Virus record (IMG/VR): IMGVR_UViG_3300034062_003747
Span: 1-64,000 of that record
Source of the DNA: a virus
DNA: 64,000 bases
Strand: one strand, 5' to 3'
The notes below the pieces were generated by a model that made no database searches, was not told where the DNA came from, and was given only the letters and a program-made list of their open reading frames with translations. Below are positions 1 through 8,860 of the stretch, one piece after another. Numbering within the stretch: position 1 is the stretch's first letter; each line of letters starts with the position of its first letter. A program made the translations under genes and the position numbers.

Positions 1-491
1 TTATTTATTATTATTTTTTCGTTTTTACGTGTTACCTTTAGATTAAAAGTAAAATCTCTACGAAGATTATCGGTTTCAATTACCCCAGTCATATGTTGAA
101 TACCATCTATCCAATGATTTGGTGGGTTTATTGTCATTAAATTAATATCCGGTGGGGTTCTGAATGTAAATCGGTTTTGTATAGTAACTGTACCCATACC
201 AAAATGAGAATTTATTGATTGATAACCAGTATGTTCACCTTCATCTAAAATTTCAATTTTTGTGTGTTGTGAACCCTCCCCACCATCCCAAATAACCGAA
301 AAAGTTTTTAATGATTTTATAGCAAAACCATATTGGTTTCCAATTGTCAAAGGTAAACAAAAATAAGCGTGTTTTACAAACCAATCTCTTTTTATTTTAC
401 CCTTCAATGGTTCAATTATTATTTCATTTGAATTAATAAAATTTTCACTTTCGGGTATTGTAACTATTTTATTTTTTGGTATTGTTATCAT
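1..491 (-). CDS. DUF6065-like protein, 3' end beyond window
   Basis: An open frame begins with ATG at 491 and runs without a stop to the window edge, so at least 163 residues are present and the C-terminus is missing. The start overlaps the stop of the upstream glycosyltransferase-like gene as ATGA, which supports this start and suggests translational coupling. From about residue 95 it has an HFG motif, an FRTPP motif, then PPN and GVIETDN. That order resembles DUF6065, a family known from bacteria and phages near sugar and oxygenase genes; no catalytic role is established to my knowledge. Its position behind an oxygenase and a glycosyltransferase-like gene suggests a part in the same modification pathway, which is inference. 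Confidence 0.65.
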   Translation of the reverse strand, partial: MITIPKNKIVTIPESENFINSNEIIIEPLKGKIKRDWFVKHAYFCLPLTIGNQYGFAIKSLKTFSVIWDGGEGSQHTKIEILDEGEHTGYQSINSHFGMGTVTIQNRFTFRTPPDINLMTINPPNHWIDGIQHMTGVIETDNLRRDFTFNLKVTRKNEKIIIN

Positions 492-1210
492 AACCTATTT
501 ATTTTCATTAATATTGAATCGTTAATTTCAACCTTATAATTAGTATTTTCCACATCCCAAAGATATTGACTTAATACACCCTCAGGATGATGTATATATT
601 TATATATATTAGAATTAATTATTTTATATAATTTACAATACCAATCCATAGAATCAGACGAACCATATGCTAATTGGTCATTTGGCATATATTTTGGTCC
701 AACATCTTTTAACATCCGTTTCATTTCAGATGTAAATGGGTTATTTATATTTTCATTTGGAGGTAAATAAATTGTATTATTATTTACGTCATTTATTATA
801 AAATTTTTAAAAAACAAATCAAATCTGCAACGTATAATTACATCATACTTTATATTGTTTTCAAATTCATATTCTTTTCGTAATTCATTTGATTTATCAA
901 TACTATACCACATCATTAAAGTGTTATAAAATCTAGATTCACCAATTTTTTTCTTAAAGGTATCATATTCAGTAGAATCTATTTGAATTTTTTTGGGTTT
1001 ATAAAAATCAATAAATTCATAATTAATTTTATCAAAATTATCATTATAATTTTCTATATAATGATGTGGCACCATTTTACCCTTAACATCCCAAGTGTGT
1101 ATAAACACATCTACATTATATTTTTCTATAATTTTATTTTTTATAGAATCATATGATGATTTCCAATTACGAGTTTGACCTGATAGACATAGTGCTATTT
1201 TCATAACCAT
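488..1210 (-). CDS. Putative glycosyltransferase-like protein
   Basis: The 240-residue protein opens with a buried strand and the motif ALCLSGQTRNW, followed by DVFIHTWD near residue 35 and RCRFDLFF near 128. This pattern is typical of a phage and bacterial family annotated as glycosyltransferase-like, found in surface polysaccharide loci, in which the RxD motif could bind a nucleotide sugar. There are two possible starts, ATG at 1210 and ATG at 1204; the second puts the conserved strand directly at the N-terminus and is perhaps likelier. The 5' end overlaps the oxygenase gene by about 40 bases and the 3' end overlaps the next gene by ATGA. The sugar donor and acceptor cannot be read from sequence. 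Confidence 0.7.
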   Translation of the reverse strand: MVMKIALCLSGQTRNWKSSYDSIKNKIIEKYNVDVFIHTWDVKGKMVPHHYIENYNDNFDKINYEFIDFYKPKKIQIDSTEYDTFKKKIGESRFYNTLMMWYSIDKSNELRKEYEFENNIKYDVIIRCRFDLFFKNFIINDVNNNTIYLPPNENINNPFTSEMKRMLKDVGPKYMPNDQLAYGSSDSMDWYCKLYKIINSNIYKYIHHPEGVLSQYLWDVENTNYKVEINDSILMKINRL

Positions 1211-1736
1211 TCATTTTATATTTTGCATCAAACGTCCAAAAAGAAGTTAGTGTATATCTTATACCATTTGTTATTTCGTTTACCCCGTGTAAATATTCTA
1301 AGGTACCTGGAAAAAATACCAACGTATTTGGTTTTGGTTTTAGTTCAATATTTTGATTTGGAAAATATATCTTACCCCCGTCATAATCATCGTTTAAATA
1401 ATAAACACAACCAAAATTTCTCCAAAAAAACGGGTGTTCATCATTTTTATTTTCACCATCTGCATGAGGATGTTGTATATCGCCTACCTCCCACTTTACT
1501 AATCCTAAATAATCAGGATATATTTTATCAGTTAATTCAAAATCAGATTTTATTTTATTTTCCAAGCCTTTTAAATAATTAAAATTAGTTTCAGCAGGTT
1601 CGTAAATAACTCTTCCACTCCAATTATCGTTTGGAATACGATTACCCCATTCCTTTGTTTCTTTGGAATAATTTAAATATTTTTCAAATTCACCATCTGA
1701 TAAATAGTTTTCAGTTATTGATATAAAATTTTTCAT
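1167..1736 (-). CDS. 2OG-Fe(II) oxygenase, prolyl 4-hydroxylase-like
   Basis: The 189 residues carry the full 2-oxoglutarate/iron dioxygenase signature: H91-x-D93 in HPHADGE, the distal H150 in YLHGV, and R160, which binds the 2-oxoglutarate carboxylate. The spacing and the YYLNDDYDGGKIYFP strand are those of the P4H/PKHD group, enzymes that hydroxylate proline or other residues in peptides. The gene lies 17 bases downstream of one whose product has three polyproline tracts, and ahead of a glycosyltransferase-like gene. That makes prolyl hydroxylation of the virion protein the natural hypothesis, but the substrate is inferred only from context. Other small-molecule or peptide substrates remain possible. 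Confidence 0.88.
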   Translation of the reverse strand: MKNFISITENYLSDGEFEKYLNYSKETKEWGNRIPNDNWSGRVIYEPAETNFNYLKGLENKIKSDFELTDKIYPDYLGLVKWEVGDIQHPHADGENKNDEHPFFWRNFGCVYYLNDDYDGGKIYFPNQNIELKPKPNTLVFFPGTLEYLHGVNEITNGIRYTLTSFWTFDAKYKMNGYENSTMSIRSNS

Positions 1737-1753
1737 TTTAAATATTTTATTAA

Positions 1754-2878
1754 TTAAAATTCGTCATTTAAATTTCCACAATTGGCATTACTTGTAAAAC
1801 TTACACCATCCCAATATCTCACAACAGTTCCGTTTGAGTAATAATCTCCTGTGGCAGCCGTTCCACTACTATCTGAATATAATGATGTTGCATTACCAAA
1901 TGATGAAAGAGGTGGTAAATAGTAAGTATCTTCACTAGCTTGACTATCACATGCCGCTTGAGCACTACCCGCACGTCTTAACGCCACTGCCACATTACTC
2001 GCCGGTGGAGGCGGAGGAGGAGGAGGTGGTGGCGGTGCCGGACAACTACTTATTGTATTAATAACCCCACTACCTTCCACATAATAAACCGTTGTTCCAT
2101 TTGAATAATACCCATCAGCTGCGTTCGCACTACCATCACTTGCTGATTTTAATACACATTGTGTAATAAGTGTTGAACAAGTACTCCAAACTCCGGTAGT
2201 TACTCCCATACCGCAAGCCAATGCATCATCTCCCGCATTATATCCAAAAGTAAATGCATGATATACTATCGCCGGTGGTGGTGGCGGTGGTGGAGGCGGT
2301 GGCGGTGGCGGTGGAGCTACAAAACATACAAAATTAATTGTTCCATAATTTTTATTTGATGGATTATTTTTATCTCTTACACCCACCCAATATTGTCCAT
2401 CTGCCTGACCATAAAATACTTTAGTAGCAGTTCCATAATCAGTCCAATCTCCATCAGGTGCACTAAATACCGCGGACTCAGAAGTTTTAAGACCGGTAAT
2501 TTGATAAGTTCCACTACCATTTACAGGATTACTAATTGTAATTGTTGCCTGACCAGGATTCGTGCTAGTACAAGTATTAGACACCGTAATCGCAACGACA
2601 GCCGGTGGAGGCGGTGGAGGTGGAGGTGGCGGAGGCGGTGGCGGTGGTGGAGGCGGTGGTGGCGGTGGCGGTGGTGGAGGCGGTGGTGGAGGAGGGGCTG
2701 GCCCACCTGCACTTTTTCCATAAAACTCATCCATACCCAATTGATTAGTACCATCTGTTGTAAATGAAACCGAATACGCAGTTCCAGCTGCAGCCATATC
2801 AACTTGAGTACCAGATGCGATTGCTCTATCGGTATTAAACAAATCAAATGATATTTCGCCTGAAGGTGGTAATGCCAT
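1754..2878 (-). CDS. Polyproline-rich tail fibre or tail tip protein
   Basis: The 374-residue protein opens with MALPPSGEISFD and an LGMDEFYGKS segment, as in many phage tail fibre N-termini. Three uninterrupted proline tracts separate its globular parts: residues 62-92 (31 Pro), 189-202 (14 Pro) and 282-292 (11 Pro). The modules after the second and third tracts both contain a cysteine and a YYSNGT-V-Y strand, so they look like duplicated small beta domains. Polyproline would form stiff PPII rods, so it is probably an extended adhesin. Its start overlaps the stop of the giant fibre gene as TAATG. Translating 31 prolines should require EF-P. The next gene is a prolyl-hydroxylase-like oxygenase. 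The product is inferred; the tracts are seen directly. Confidence 0.75.
   Translation of the reverse strand: MALPPSGEISFDLFNTDRAIASGTQVDMAAAGTAYSVSFTTDGTNQLGMDEFYGKSAGGPAPPPPPPPPPPPPPPPPPPPPPPPPPPPPPPPAVVAITVSNTCTSTNPGQATITISNPVNGSGTYQITGLKTSESAVFSAPDGDWTDYGTATKVFYGQADGQYWVGVRDKNNPSNKNYGTINFVCFVAPPPPPPPPPPPPPPAIVYHAFTFGYNAGDDALACGMGVTTGVWSTCSTLITQCVLKSASDGSANAADGYYSNGTTVYYVEGSGVINTISSCPAPPPPPPPPPPPASNVAVALRRAGSAQAACDSQASEDTYYLPPLSSFGNATSLYSDSSGTAATGDYYSNGTVVRYWDGVSFTSNANCGNLNDEF
2003..2035 (-). repeat. Polyproline codon tract 3 (11 Pro)
   Basis: Eleven consecutive CCN codons in the minus frame, with mixed third bases (the plus strand shows GGT, GGA, GGC and AGG steps). The flanks encode alanine on both sides. 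Confidence 0.95.
2273..2314 (-). repeat. Polyproline codon tract 2 (14 Pro)
   Basis: Fourteen consecutive CCN codons with mixed third positions, flanked by alanine codons, separating two globular modules of the fibre-like protein. Confidence 0.95.
2603..2695 (-). repeat. Polyproline codon tract 1 (31 Pro)
   Basis: Thirty-one consecutive CCN codons. Third bases vary throughout rather than repeating one codon, so the tract is probably held by selection on the protein rather than being simple slippage. The plus strand is a long run of GG steps, a GC-rich island in otherwise AT-rich DNA that could form G-quadruplexes on the template strand. Confidence 0.95.
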
Positions 2879-5800
2879 TATTTACGTTTTTTTAACTCTT
2901 CTATTTCCCTTTTCAATTCCTTTACTGCTTCTACTAAAAGTGGAACTATTTTATCGTAATCTATTGTTAAATAGTTTTCACCTGTTTTTGAACTACCATC
3001 TTCTTCATTGATATCAAACGGGGCTCTTTGTATAACCTCAGGTAATACCTCTTCAACTTCCTGAGCTATTAATCCAACTTGTCTTTTATTATTATTATAA
3101 CCAAACTCTTTTGCTAATTCATTTTGTCTATAATATACTCCATTTATTTTATCTAATTTTTCTAATGGATTATCTATTTTTCCTTCTATATTTTTTAATC
3201 TTCTATCAGAATAATATGCTATAATATTTCCTGTTGCAGATAAAATACCACCAACTTGTACAAATGGTGTATTTGTATTTAGATATGTACCCTCTCTTTT
3301 TACTCTAAAATAAATATTAGTATCATTTATTACTTGAAATCCCTCATCAGTTAATTCAGTAATCAGAACAGATTGACCTAATGCTGAATTTGTAAAAGTG
3401 CTAACAGCGGAAGAAAATGTTGTGGGTGCAGTAGTATCGCTAAATAATATTCGTGTCCAAAAAACTCTAAGATAATGTGTTCCGGTTTGGGAAAATGCAA
3501 TACTAAATGCTTTACTACCCGCAGAAATTGCCTGTCCATTACTACTTGCAATTACTTCTTCTGCAACTATACTATTAAATCCACTATCAGTTGCTATTTG
3601 AATACCCATACCTATGTATAGATATCCATCAAACCCACCCGGAGTAGTTGCTAGTGTCCCTGTAGCACCATAACCCACAGCTCCAGAATATGTTCCGGTA
3701 TTTGGAACATTAAATGTATTACCAGACCCATAAATTCTTTGACCACTTGCTTGTGAGGTTGAATCATTAAATGCACTTATATTGATATTAGGGCTGTTCA
3801 ATGGTAATGTTACTGAACCAGCACCACCTATTGTTGAAAGTGGACCAGATTTAATTGTCAATTTTGGTGTACCTGCTGCGTTATTAATTGCAATTAAAGG
3901 AGTTGGTTTAAATTCTAATCTCCTAACACCGCCAACCAAAGGCGATGATAATTTATCAGTTTCAATAGTCCACCCACCAATTGTTCCTTGCGTAGCTACA
4001 ACCCCCGCAGTATTAAGAGAAAATCCGGTACCGACTAATCCACTACTATTTAGAACAACAGAATTTCCTATTGATATAGCTGAACTTGCATTTGTTAAAT
4101 TTAATCCTGAATTATTTAAACTATATCCAGTACCTGAAATACCACCTGTAAATGTACCGGTGGCTGCGGAGATATTACCATTAAACGTTCCGGTTGCTGC
4201 CGATAACGCACCACTAAAAGTTCCTCCACCAGTTATAGTTAGATTAGTACCATCCCATTTTAAAGAATTAGTAGCAGATTTTAGGGATAATCTATATACG
4301 GGTGCATTATTAACATTAACCACCCCTATAAAAATACCATTTACATCATATCCCTGTGAACCTGCAGTTGAACTTTGGCCGATAGATATATACGGATATG
4401 CACTACCACCTGCTAAAGTAATATTTGCTGCATTTACTGCGGTTGCAGCCGTACCAATGTTTAAAGTATTTTGAATAAATGATTCTTCAAATATACCTAT
4501 TTTAGCTGCTACAAAAAAATCTTGTGTACCTAATGATGTCCAACCTGTTTGTGCTGCTTGAGATGGTGAACCATTTATTACGTTTCCTGTCTCTGAAAGA
4601 TGTCCTCTAGTAGTAGCATAGTATGTGTTATATGGTGCGTTTCCAGTTGAACTCCATAAGACAGTATCTCTCCTACCCGTAGCATCCGTTAACCCATTTG
4701 AAAATTGATATGTTCTACCACTTGTCCAAACTCCGGTATGAACTACACCAGGACCGGTTACACCAGTACTACCGGGTGCACCGGGGTCACCATTCGTTCC
4801 ATTCGTTCCTGCAATAGATTTAGAAATTGTAAATTTAATAGTAGCTGTATTCGGAGTTCCCTCCGAATCGACATATGAAATGGTTACTATACCTGTATTA
4901 TCAGTTGCAGAAATAGCAGTTACATCTATTGTTGATGTTGATGGGGTTGTACTTGTAACTGTAACACCGGTTACATTTGTTATTTTATATTGAGAAGTAG
5001 TTAATGTACCACTATTGTATGTCAAAGCAGTTGAACCCTCAAATGCAGTTAATATTGGGTCTACAATTGTACCAGTCAACGTTCCTGCACTATTTGCTGC
5101 TACTGTTTGCGAAGCAGGGGTAATTGCAAATGTTATAGTAGGCACCGCCTTTTTAGCTTTAGCTAAAGAAATATTTCCAAATACATTTCTTGTTGTATTT
5201 TCTGAATCAACCACCGAACCTGTTACTGATATATCAACCGAATCCGTGCCATTTGCTATGTTTGGTAACGCAATTGTTGTAGTTGTTTTATTACCAATTG
5301 TATACGAATTTGTAGTAGTTGTATCTGGTGCTGATACTAATGTTTTTGTAGAACTAATACCATCGTATGCTTCGATTACTGATAAACTTGCAGTCACAAA
5401 TGCATCAATTTGTGCACCTGTTGATTTTGCAGTTGCAGTTTGATTATTATTACCAATTACAAAACTTAAAACAGGTGCAGCCTTTTTATTTTTAGTATAG
5501 GTTGCTACTTTGGTTACATCGGTTGTATCACCCGCACCATCTTTATATCGTACTCTTAATTCTAGAGAACCACTATCCGCATCTAATTGTTTAATCCAAT
5601 AATTAGTAGTTGAATAATCTAAATAGTTTGAACTACCAAATGAACCAGTATTAACACCGGTTGCTACTGCTGAAACGACATCAAATGAATTACTAATAAG
5701 TAATCCATTACTATGTGTTATACTTTCATTACCAACTTTTACACTCACCGAACCACTTGTCAATACAAATGAACCACTAGCTACAAATCCATTGGAAAGT

Positions 5801-8163
5801 GCGGGTAAGGATGCATTTTCATTTGTTAATGAAACTGATAACCCATCTAATATTTTTATAGGAGTTATTTTAATTGCATCTGAAAATTCATTACCAAATT
5901 GGTCAGAACCTGAAATAAAATAAGAGGTTTCGCCTGTTGAGAATGGGTAGGATGAGCCGGCTATTGTATAAGTATCAACCCCATTAGTTGCATTTGTAGA
6001 TACTAATGTTAGTGGTGGTTTTCCGCTATCCGAATTTACGGTCAATGGAATTATTGATGATGCTAAATTTTTTCTTTTTGCTTCTATTGTTATTATTTGA
6101 CCACTTGGATTTAGGGATAAATCAGTTGCTTTATAAATAAATTGATTTGTATTTGCAGTTACAAAAACACCAGGTGCATTATCACCATCTTCAAATCTAT
6201 AAATTGTTTCAAACTCATTTAATCCATCACATGATGCAGTATAAGCTATAGAACCAATCATTATTGAACTACTCAATTCGCCTTTAAAACTATCTATACT
6301 TAAATTTGCACCACCATCTCCTGCGTTAGTTAACCCGCCAGGATATGTTCCCACATAACTAGCAGGAACTATATAATTACCATCTGTATCAAACGCAGCA
6401 GATGCGTAGGTAACCGAACCGGTTAAATTTTGTCTTGTTACTTTGAATCCAACTTGTTGAAAAGCAGGATTACCAAATGAACCAGTACTAAAACGAAATG
6501 CGGTTCTATCTGATTCAAATGTTAGGATTTTGGATGTGGTTGTAAAACTATTACCACCATTAAATGTTTTTGAAGTTTTTACATCGACGGGGATATAGTT
6601 GTTATTTATATCGTAAAATTCAAATTTAAAATCATATGTCTCACTTGCAAGTTTACGAGGAATATCTTGTATTAGGGTAAATTCATCAGGTGAAAACGAA
6701 GTTTCTTGTGCGTTTTGTAAACTTACATTAGCTAAATACCAATCATCACCCGCAAACTCAAATACTAATTTAGCATCTCCGGTCTTAGTGGCCTTTACAT
6801 TTTGAGTTACGTTTTGTTTTGTAGTATATATCGCCGAATTAGCAACATTTACAATAGTTTGTTGTGGATAATCCGAACCACTAAAATATGCTTTTAAAGT
6901 TTTGTTTGGGTCAACCGAACCACTTAAAAGAGTTTTAAATGAAAGGGTATACTCTACCCCCTCAGTAAGAGATAGGGATTGGGATGTGATAAAAAGGGCG
7001 GTATTATCGTAATTTGTACCAGTATAATCTACTTGAATTGATGCGTTTAATTTATCTACATTGATTGTAATTGGATGTGTATTCGAACCACTTACCCAAT
7101 AATTTGTTATATTTGTGTCCGTAAACTGACCATAGGATAATTCCGTATTGGCAGTTGTAGTTATATCTTTTAGTATTTCTGATGATTCTAATTTAGTATC
7201 TTGTATGAATTGATAATCACCAACTTCGTTTCTAGATTTTCTATAAACCTTTACTCTCGCTACATCACCAACAAATGTTTTTAAATCTGATAATTGAATT
7301 TTAGCAAAAGAACCCGTCAATGCTGAGTTGATTATTGTTTGTCCTTCAATATGGTCAAATGTAGTTGTGTATGCAGTAGGCGGGAAATTTGAAACGGATG
7401 ATGAGAATGTATATGGAATATCTACAAATAGTTCTTTATTATTTAGGACCTCACGTATGGTTGCGGAATACCCTAATGATGGTATTTCTATTGTGTTTTC
7501 ATCAACGGATGATGTCCAATTTGAACCATCAGTAATCTTTAATTTATATAAAGTTCCGGCTGTCCAAGTTCTAATATCAGTACCATAAACCGGTTGTTGT
7601 GGTATACCCTCAACCAATCCCGTTTGAGTAATTGATGGGGTTGTTATGTTAAAAACGGGCTTATTTATCTCATCAATTGTAATTTTTGGTCTTTTATAAA
7701 ACCTAACAATTGTTTCGTTAGCAAGATTTTTATTTATATTAAATGTTCTTTCCCACTTAATATTATAGATACCACGCCACTCTGCAGGAACATCTCTAAC
7801 TACCCCATTATCATCAATATAGGTTTTTAATTCACCTAATACAGTAATTTTTCCTAAACCAATAGGAGTGTCCTCATAAACGTGAACTGATATAATTTTT
7901 GATATACCCTCATAATATTCAGGTATACCATCACCTGGTTCATAATAAATTGGAGTACCGGTGACATCTAATATTTCTATTTTAATTTCAGTCGTTTCTT
8001 TTAAATGTTCAGAACCCTCTATAAGAAATCCATTCTTACCACCTGTAAACGTATCTTTGAATTCGGTAATTCTAAAATATTCAGACGTTCTAACTTGGTC
8101 ATTTATAAATGTCCCAAAGTTTGATAGGTTTTGATAAGAAGCGAACGATTTAATTATTGCCAT
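2878..8163 (-). CDS. Giant tail fibre with S74 chaperone domain
   Basis: This 1761-residue virion protein is probably a long tail fibre. Its middle is made of serine, threonine and glycine-rich beta modules with many GSF/GSV strands. A collagen-like Gly-x-y stretch lies at about 1119-1139. The last ~110 residues form a Peptidase_S74 intramolecular chaperone: YYSDRRLKN begins near 1650, followed by the GLIAQEV strand and a C-terminal coiled coil rich in Lys and Glu. In this family the C-terminal domain trimerises the fibre and then cleaves itself off; the SDRR serine and aspartate are the cleavage dyad. The start is an ATG preceded by AAGGA and by a TATATTTATT box, fitting a late virion gene. 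It is followed with TAATG overlap by the polyproline gene. Confidence 0.9.
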   Translation of the reverse strand: MAIIKSFASYQNLSNFGTFINDQVRTSEYFRITEFKDTFTGGKNGFLIEGSEHLKETTEIKIEILDVTGTPIYYEPGDGIPEYYEGISKIISVHVYEDTPIGLGKITVLGELKTYIDDNGVVRDVPAEWRGIYNIKWERTFNINKNLANETIVRFYKRPKITIDEINKPVFNITTPSITQTGLVEGIPQQPVYGTDIRTWTAGTLYKLKITDGSNWTSSVDENTIEIPSLGYSATIREVLNNKELFVDIPYTFSSSVSNFPPTAYTTTFDHIEGQTIINSALTGSFAKIQLSDLKTFVGDVARVKVYRKSRNEVGDYQFIQDTKLESSEILKDITTTANTELSYGQFTDTNITNYWVSGSNTHPITINVDKLNASIQVDYTGTNYDNTALFITSQSLSLTEGVEYTLSFKTLLSGSVDPNKTLKAYFSGSDYPQQTIVNVANSAIYTTKQNVTQNVKATKTGDAKLVFEFAGDDWYLANVSLQNAQETSFSPDEFTLIQDIPRKLASETYDFKFEFYDINNNYIPVDVKTSKTFNGGNSFTTTSKILTFESDRTAFRFSTGSFGNPAFQQVGFKVTRQNLTGSVTYASAAFDTDGNYIVPASYVGTYPGGLTNAGDGGANLSIDSFKGELSSSIMIGSIAYTASCDGLNEFETIYRFEDGDNAPGVFVTANTNQFIYKATDLSLNPSGQIITIEAKRKNLASSIIPLTVNSDSGKPPLTLVSTNATNGVDTYTIAGSSYPFSTGETSYFISGSDQFGNEFSDAIKITPIKILDGLSVSLTNENASLPALSNGFVASGSFVLTSGSVSVKVGNESITHSNGLLISNSFDVVSAVATGVNTGSFGSSNYLDYSTTNYWIKQLDADSGSLELRVRYKDGAGDTTDVTKVATYTKNKKAAPVLSFVIGNNNQTATAKSTGAQIDAFVTASLSVIEAYDGISSTKTLVSAPDTTTTNSYTIGNKTTTTIALPNIANGTDSVDISVTGSVVDSENTTRNVFGNISLAKAKKAVPTITFAITPASQTVAANSAGTLTGTIVDPILTAFEGSTALTYNSGTLTTSQYKITNVTGVTVTSTTPSTSTIDVTAISATDNTGIVTISYVDSEGTPNTATIKFTISKSIAGTNGTNGDPGAPGSTGVTGPGVVHTGVWTSGRTYQFSNGLTDATGRRDTVLWSSTGNAPYNTYYATTRGHLSETGNVINGSPSQAAQTGWTSLGTQDFFVAAKIGIFEESFIQNTLNIGTAATAVNAANITLAGGSAYPYISIGQSSTAGSQGYDVNGIFIGVVNVNNAPVYRLSLKSATNSLKWDGTNLTITGGGTFSGALSAATGTFNGNISAATGTFTGGISGTGYSLNNSGLNLTNASSAISIGNSVVLNSSGLVGTGFSLNTAGVVATQGTIGGWTIETDKLSSPLVGGVRRLEFKPTPLIAINNAAGTPKLTIKSGPLSTIGGAGSVTLPLNSPNINISAFNDSTSQASGQRIYGSGNTFNVPNTGTYSGAVGYGATGTLATTPGGFDGYLYIGMGIQIATDSGFNSIVAEEVIASSNGQAISAGSKAFSIAFSQTGTHYLRVFWTRILFSDTTAPTTFSSAVSTFTNSALGQSVLITELTDEGFQVINDTNIYFRVKREGTYLNTNTPFVQVGGILSATGNIIAYYSDRRLKNIEGKIDNPLEKLDKINGVYYRQNELAKEFGYNNNKRQVGLIAQEVEEVLPEVIQRAPFDINEEDGSSKTGENYLTIDYDKIVPLLVEAVKELKREIEELKKRK

Positions 8164-8182
8164 TGTAATCCTTTGTTATAGC

Positions 8183-8192
8183 AATAAATATA
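8183..8192 (-). promoter_or_regulatory. Candidate late promoter box (class II)
   Basis: The sense strand reads TATATTTATT, ending 19 bases before the ATG of the giant fibre gene. The same box recurs ahead of seven other genes. There is no TTTG box at the -33 position. Confidence 0.55.
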
Positions 8193-8247
8193 ACTTTTTA
8201 AATTTAATTTGAATATTTATATTACAGAATGTAAGAAAACTAATATT

Positions 8248-8424
8248 ATGAAAAAATACAAAATGGTTCAAATTTCAGAAGAACATCATTTAAAACTAAA
8301 AGAATATTGTGAAACCCATGATAAAAAAATGAGTAAGGTATTAGAAAGAATTATCGATACTAACTTTTCAGTAATAAAATTAAAGGTAGATACTAATAAA
8401 AATGAAAATACATTACGTGTATAA
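8248..8424 (+). CDS. Small putative ribbon-helix-helix-like protein
   Basis: I choose the ATG at 8248 (58 residues) over an upstream TTG at 8209 because the conserved part begins at MKKYKMVQISEEHH. The motif VQISEEHHLKLKEYC followed by a short MSKVLERII helix resembles small Arc/MetJ-like or antitoxin-like DNA-binding proteins common in phages: one strand, then two helices. It is one of only two plus-strand genes here and overlaps the following nuclease-like gene by 23 bases, so the two are probably co-expressed. A regulatory role is inferred from fold-like features only. Confidence 0.6.
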   Translation: MKKYKMVQISEEHHLKLKEYCETHDKKMSKVLERIIDTNFSVIKLKVDTNKNENTLRV

Positions 8425-8860
8425 ACTTACACACATTCATACTAATGAATTTTATTTTGGAAGTAGAACAACAAATAATAAAGCATTATTTGATGAATAT
8501 TACGGGTCTGGAAAATGGAAACCAAACAAAGAATTATTGAAAAAAGAAATAATCAAAGAAGATTTTACTAATAGAAATAGTGCCGTTGAATTTGAATCTA
8601 ATTTAATATCTGAACATATTACAAATCCATTAAATAGAAATTATCATATCCCAAATAGTGGGTTTCATAGAGAAGGGTCTGCGGGAATGTTATTTAGAGA
8701 TATAAAAACTTTATATACTATGGCAGAAAAAGTTGGTGTGGAAATAAAATCAAAATGGGGATTGGATGAACAAGAATTAGTTTATGAATTATTACAAAAC
8801 GAAAAAACCCTCAATGATAAACAAAGAGGGTTTAATATAACAATAGCTAAATGTAATTAA
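8402..8860 (+). CDS. GIY-YIG-like nuclease, possible homing endonuclease
   Basis: The N-terminus YVYKLTHIHTNEFYFGSR matches the two-strand GIY-YIG pattern in diverged form (YVY for GIY, YFG for YIG), followed by YYGSGKW. GIY-YIG nucleases of this size in T4-like phages are usually Seg-like homing endonucleases. The 152-residue gene sits on the opposite strand to everything around it, as expected for a mobile intruder. Its last four bases overlap the 3' end of the convergent Mre11-Rad50 gene, and its 3' coding region contains the hairpin terminator of that opposite gene. Cleavage activity and target are unknown. Confidence 0.7.
   Translation: MKIHYVYKLTHIHTNEFYFGSRTTNNKALFDEYYGSGKWKPNKELLKKEIIKEDFTNRNSAVEFESNLISEHITNPLNRNYHIPNSGFHREGSAGMLFRDIKTLYTMAEKVGVEIKSKWGLDEQELVYELLQNEKTLNDKQRGFNITIAKCN
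8802..8833 (-). terminator. Rho-independent terminator for the SbcCD transcript
   Basis: On the minus strand an 8-bp stem AAACCCTC/GAGGGTTT is followed by a run of six T, about 25 bases after the stop of the SbcCD-like gene. It lies inside the 3' coding end of the convergent plus-strand nuclease gene. Confidence 0.7.

Noticed and set aside
2603-2695. GGN run as a simple microsatellite
   Set aside because: Codon third bases vary and the frame is kept across three separate tracts, so it is coding polyproline.
3782-4474. Open plus-strand frame of 230 codons opposite the giant fibre
   Set aside because: It is antisense to a gene with clear domain structure (S74, collagen-like) and its translation is a low-complexity Val/Pro/Asn pattern; a shadow frame.
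8209-8247. TTG start extending the small plus-strand gene
   Set aside because: It adds 13 residues without conserved pattern; an ATG at 8248 begins the conserved strand.
8248-8860. Toxin-antitoxin pair
   Set aside because: The first product is RHH-like, but the second fits a GIY-YIG nuclease rather than a known toxin, and no such family is recognised.
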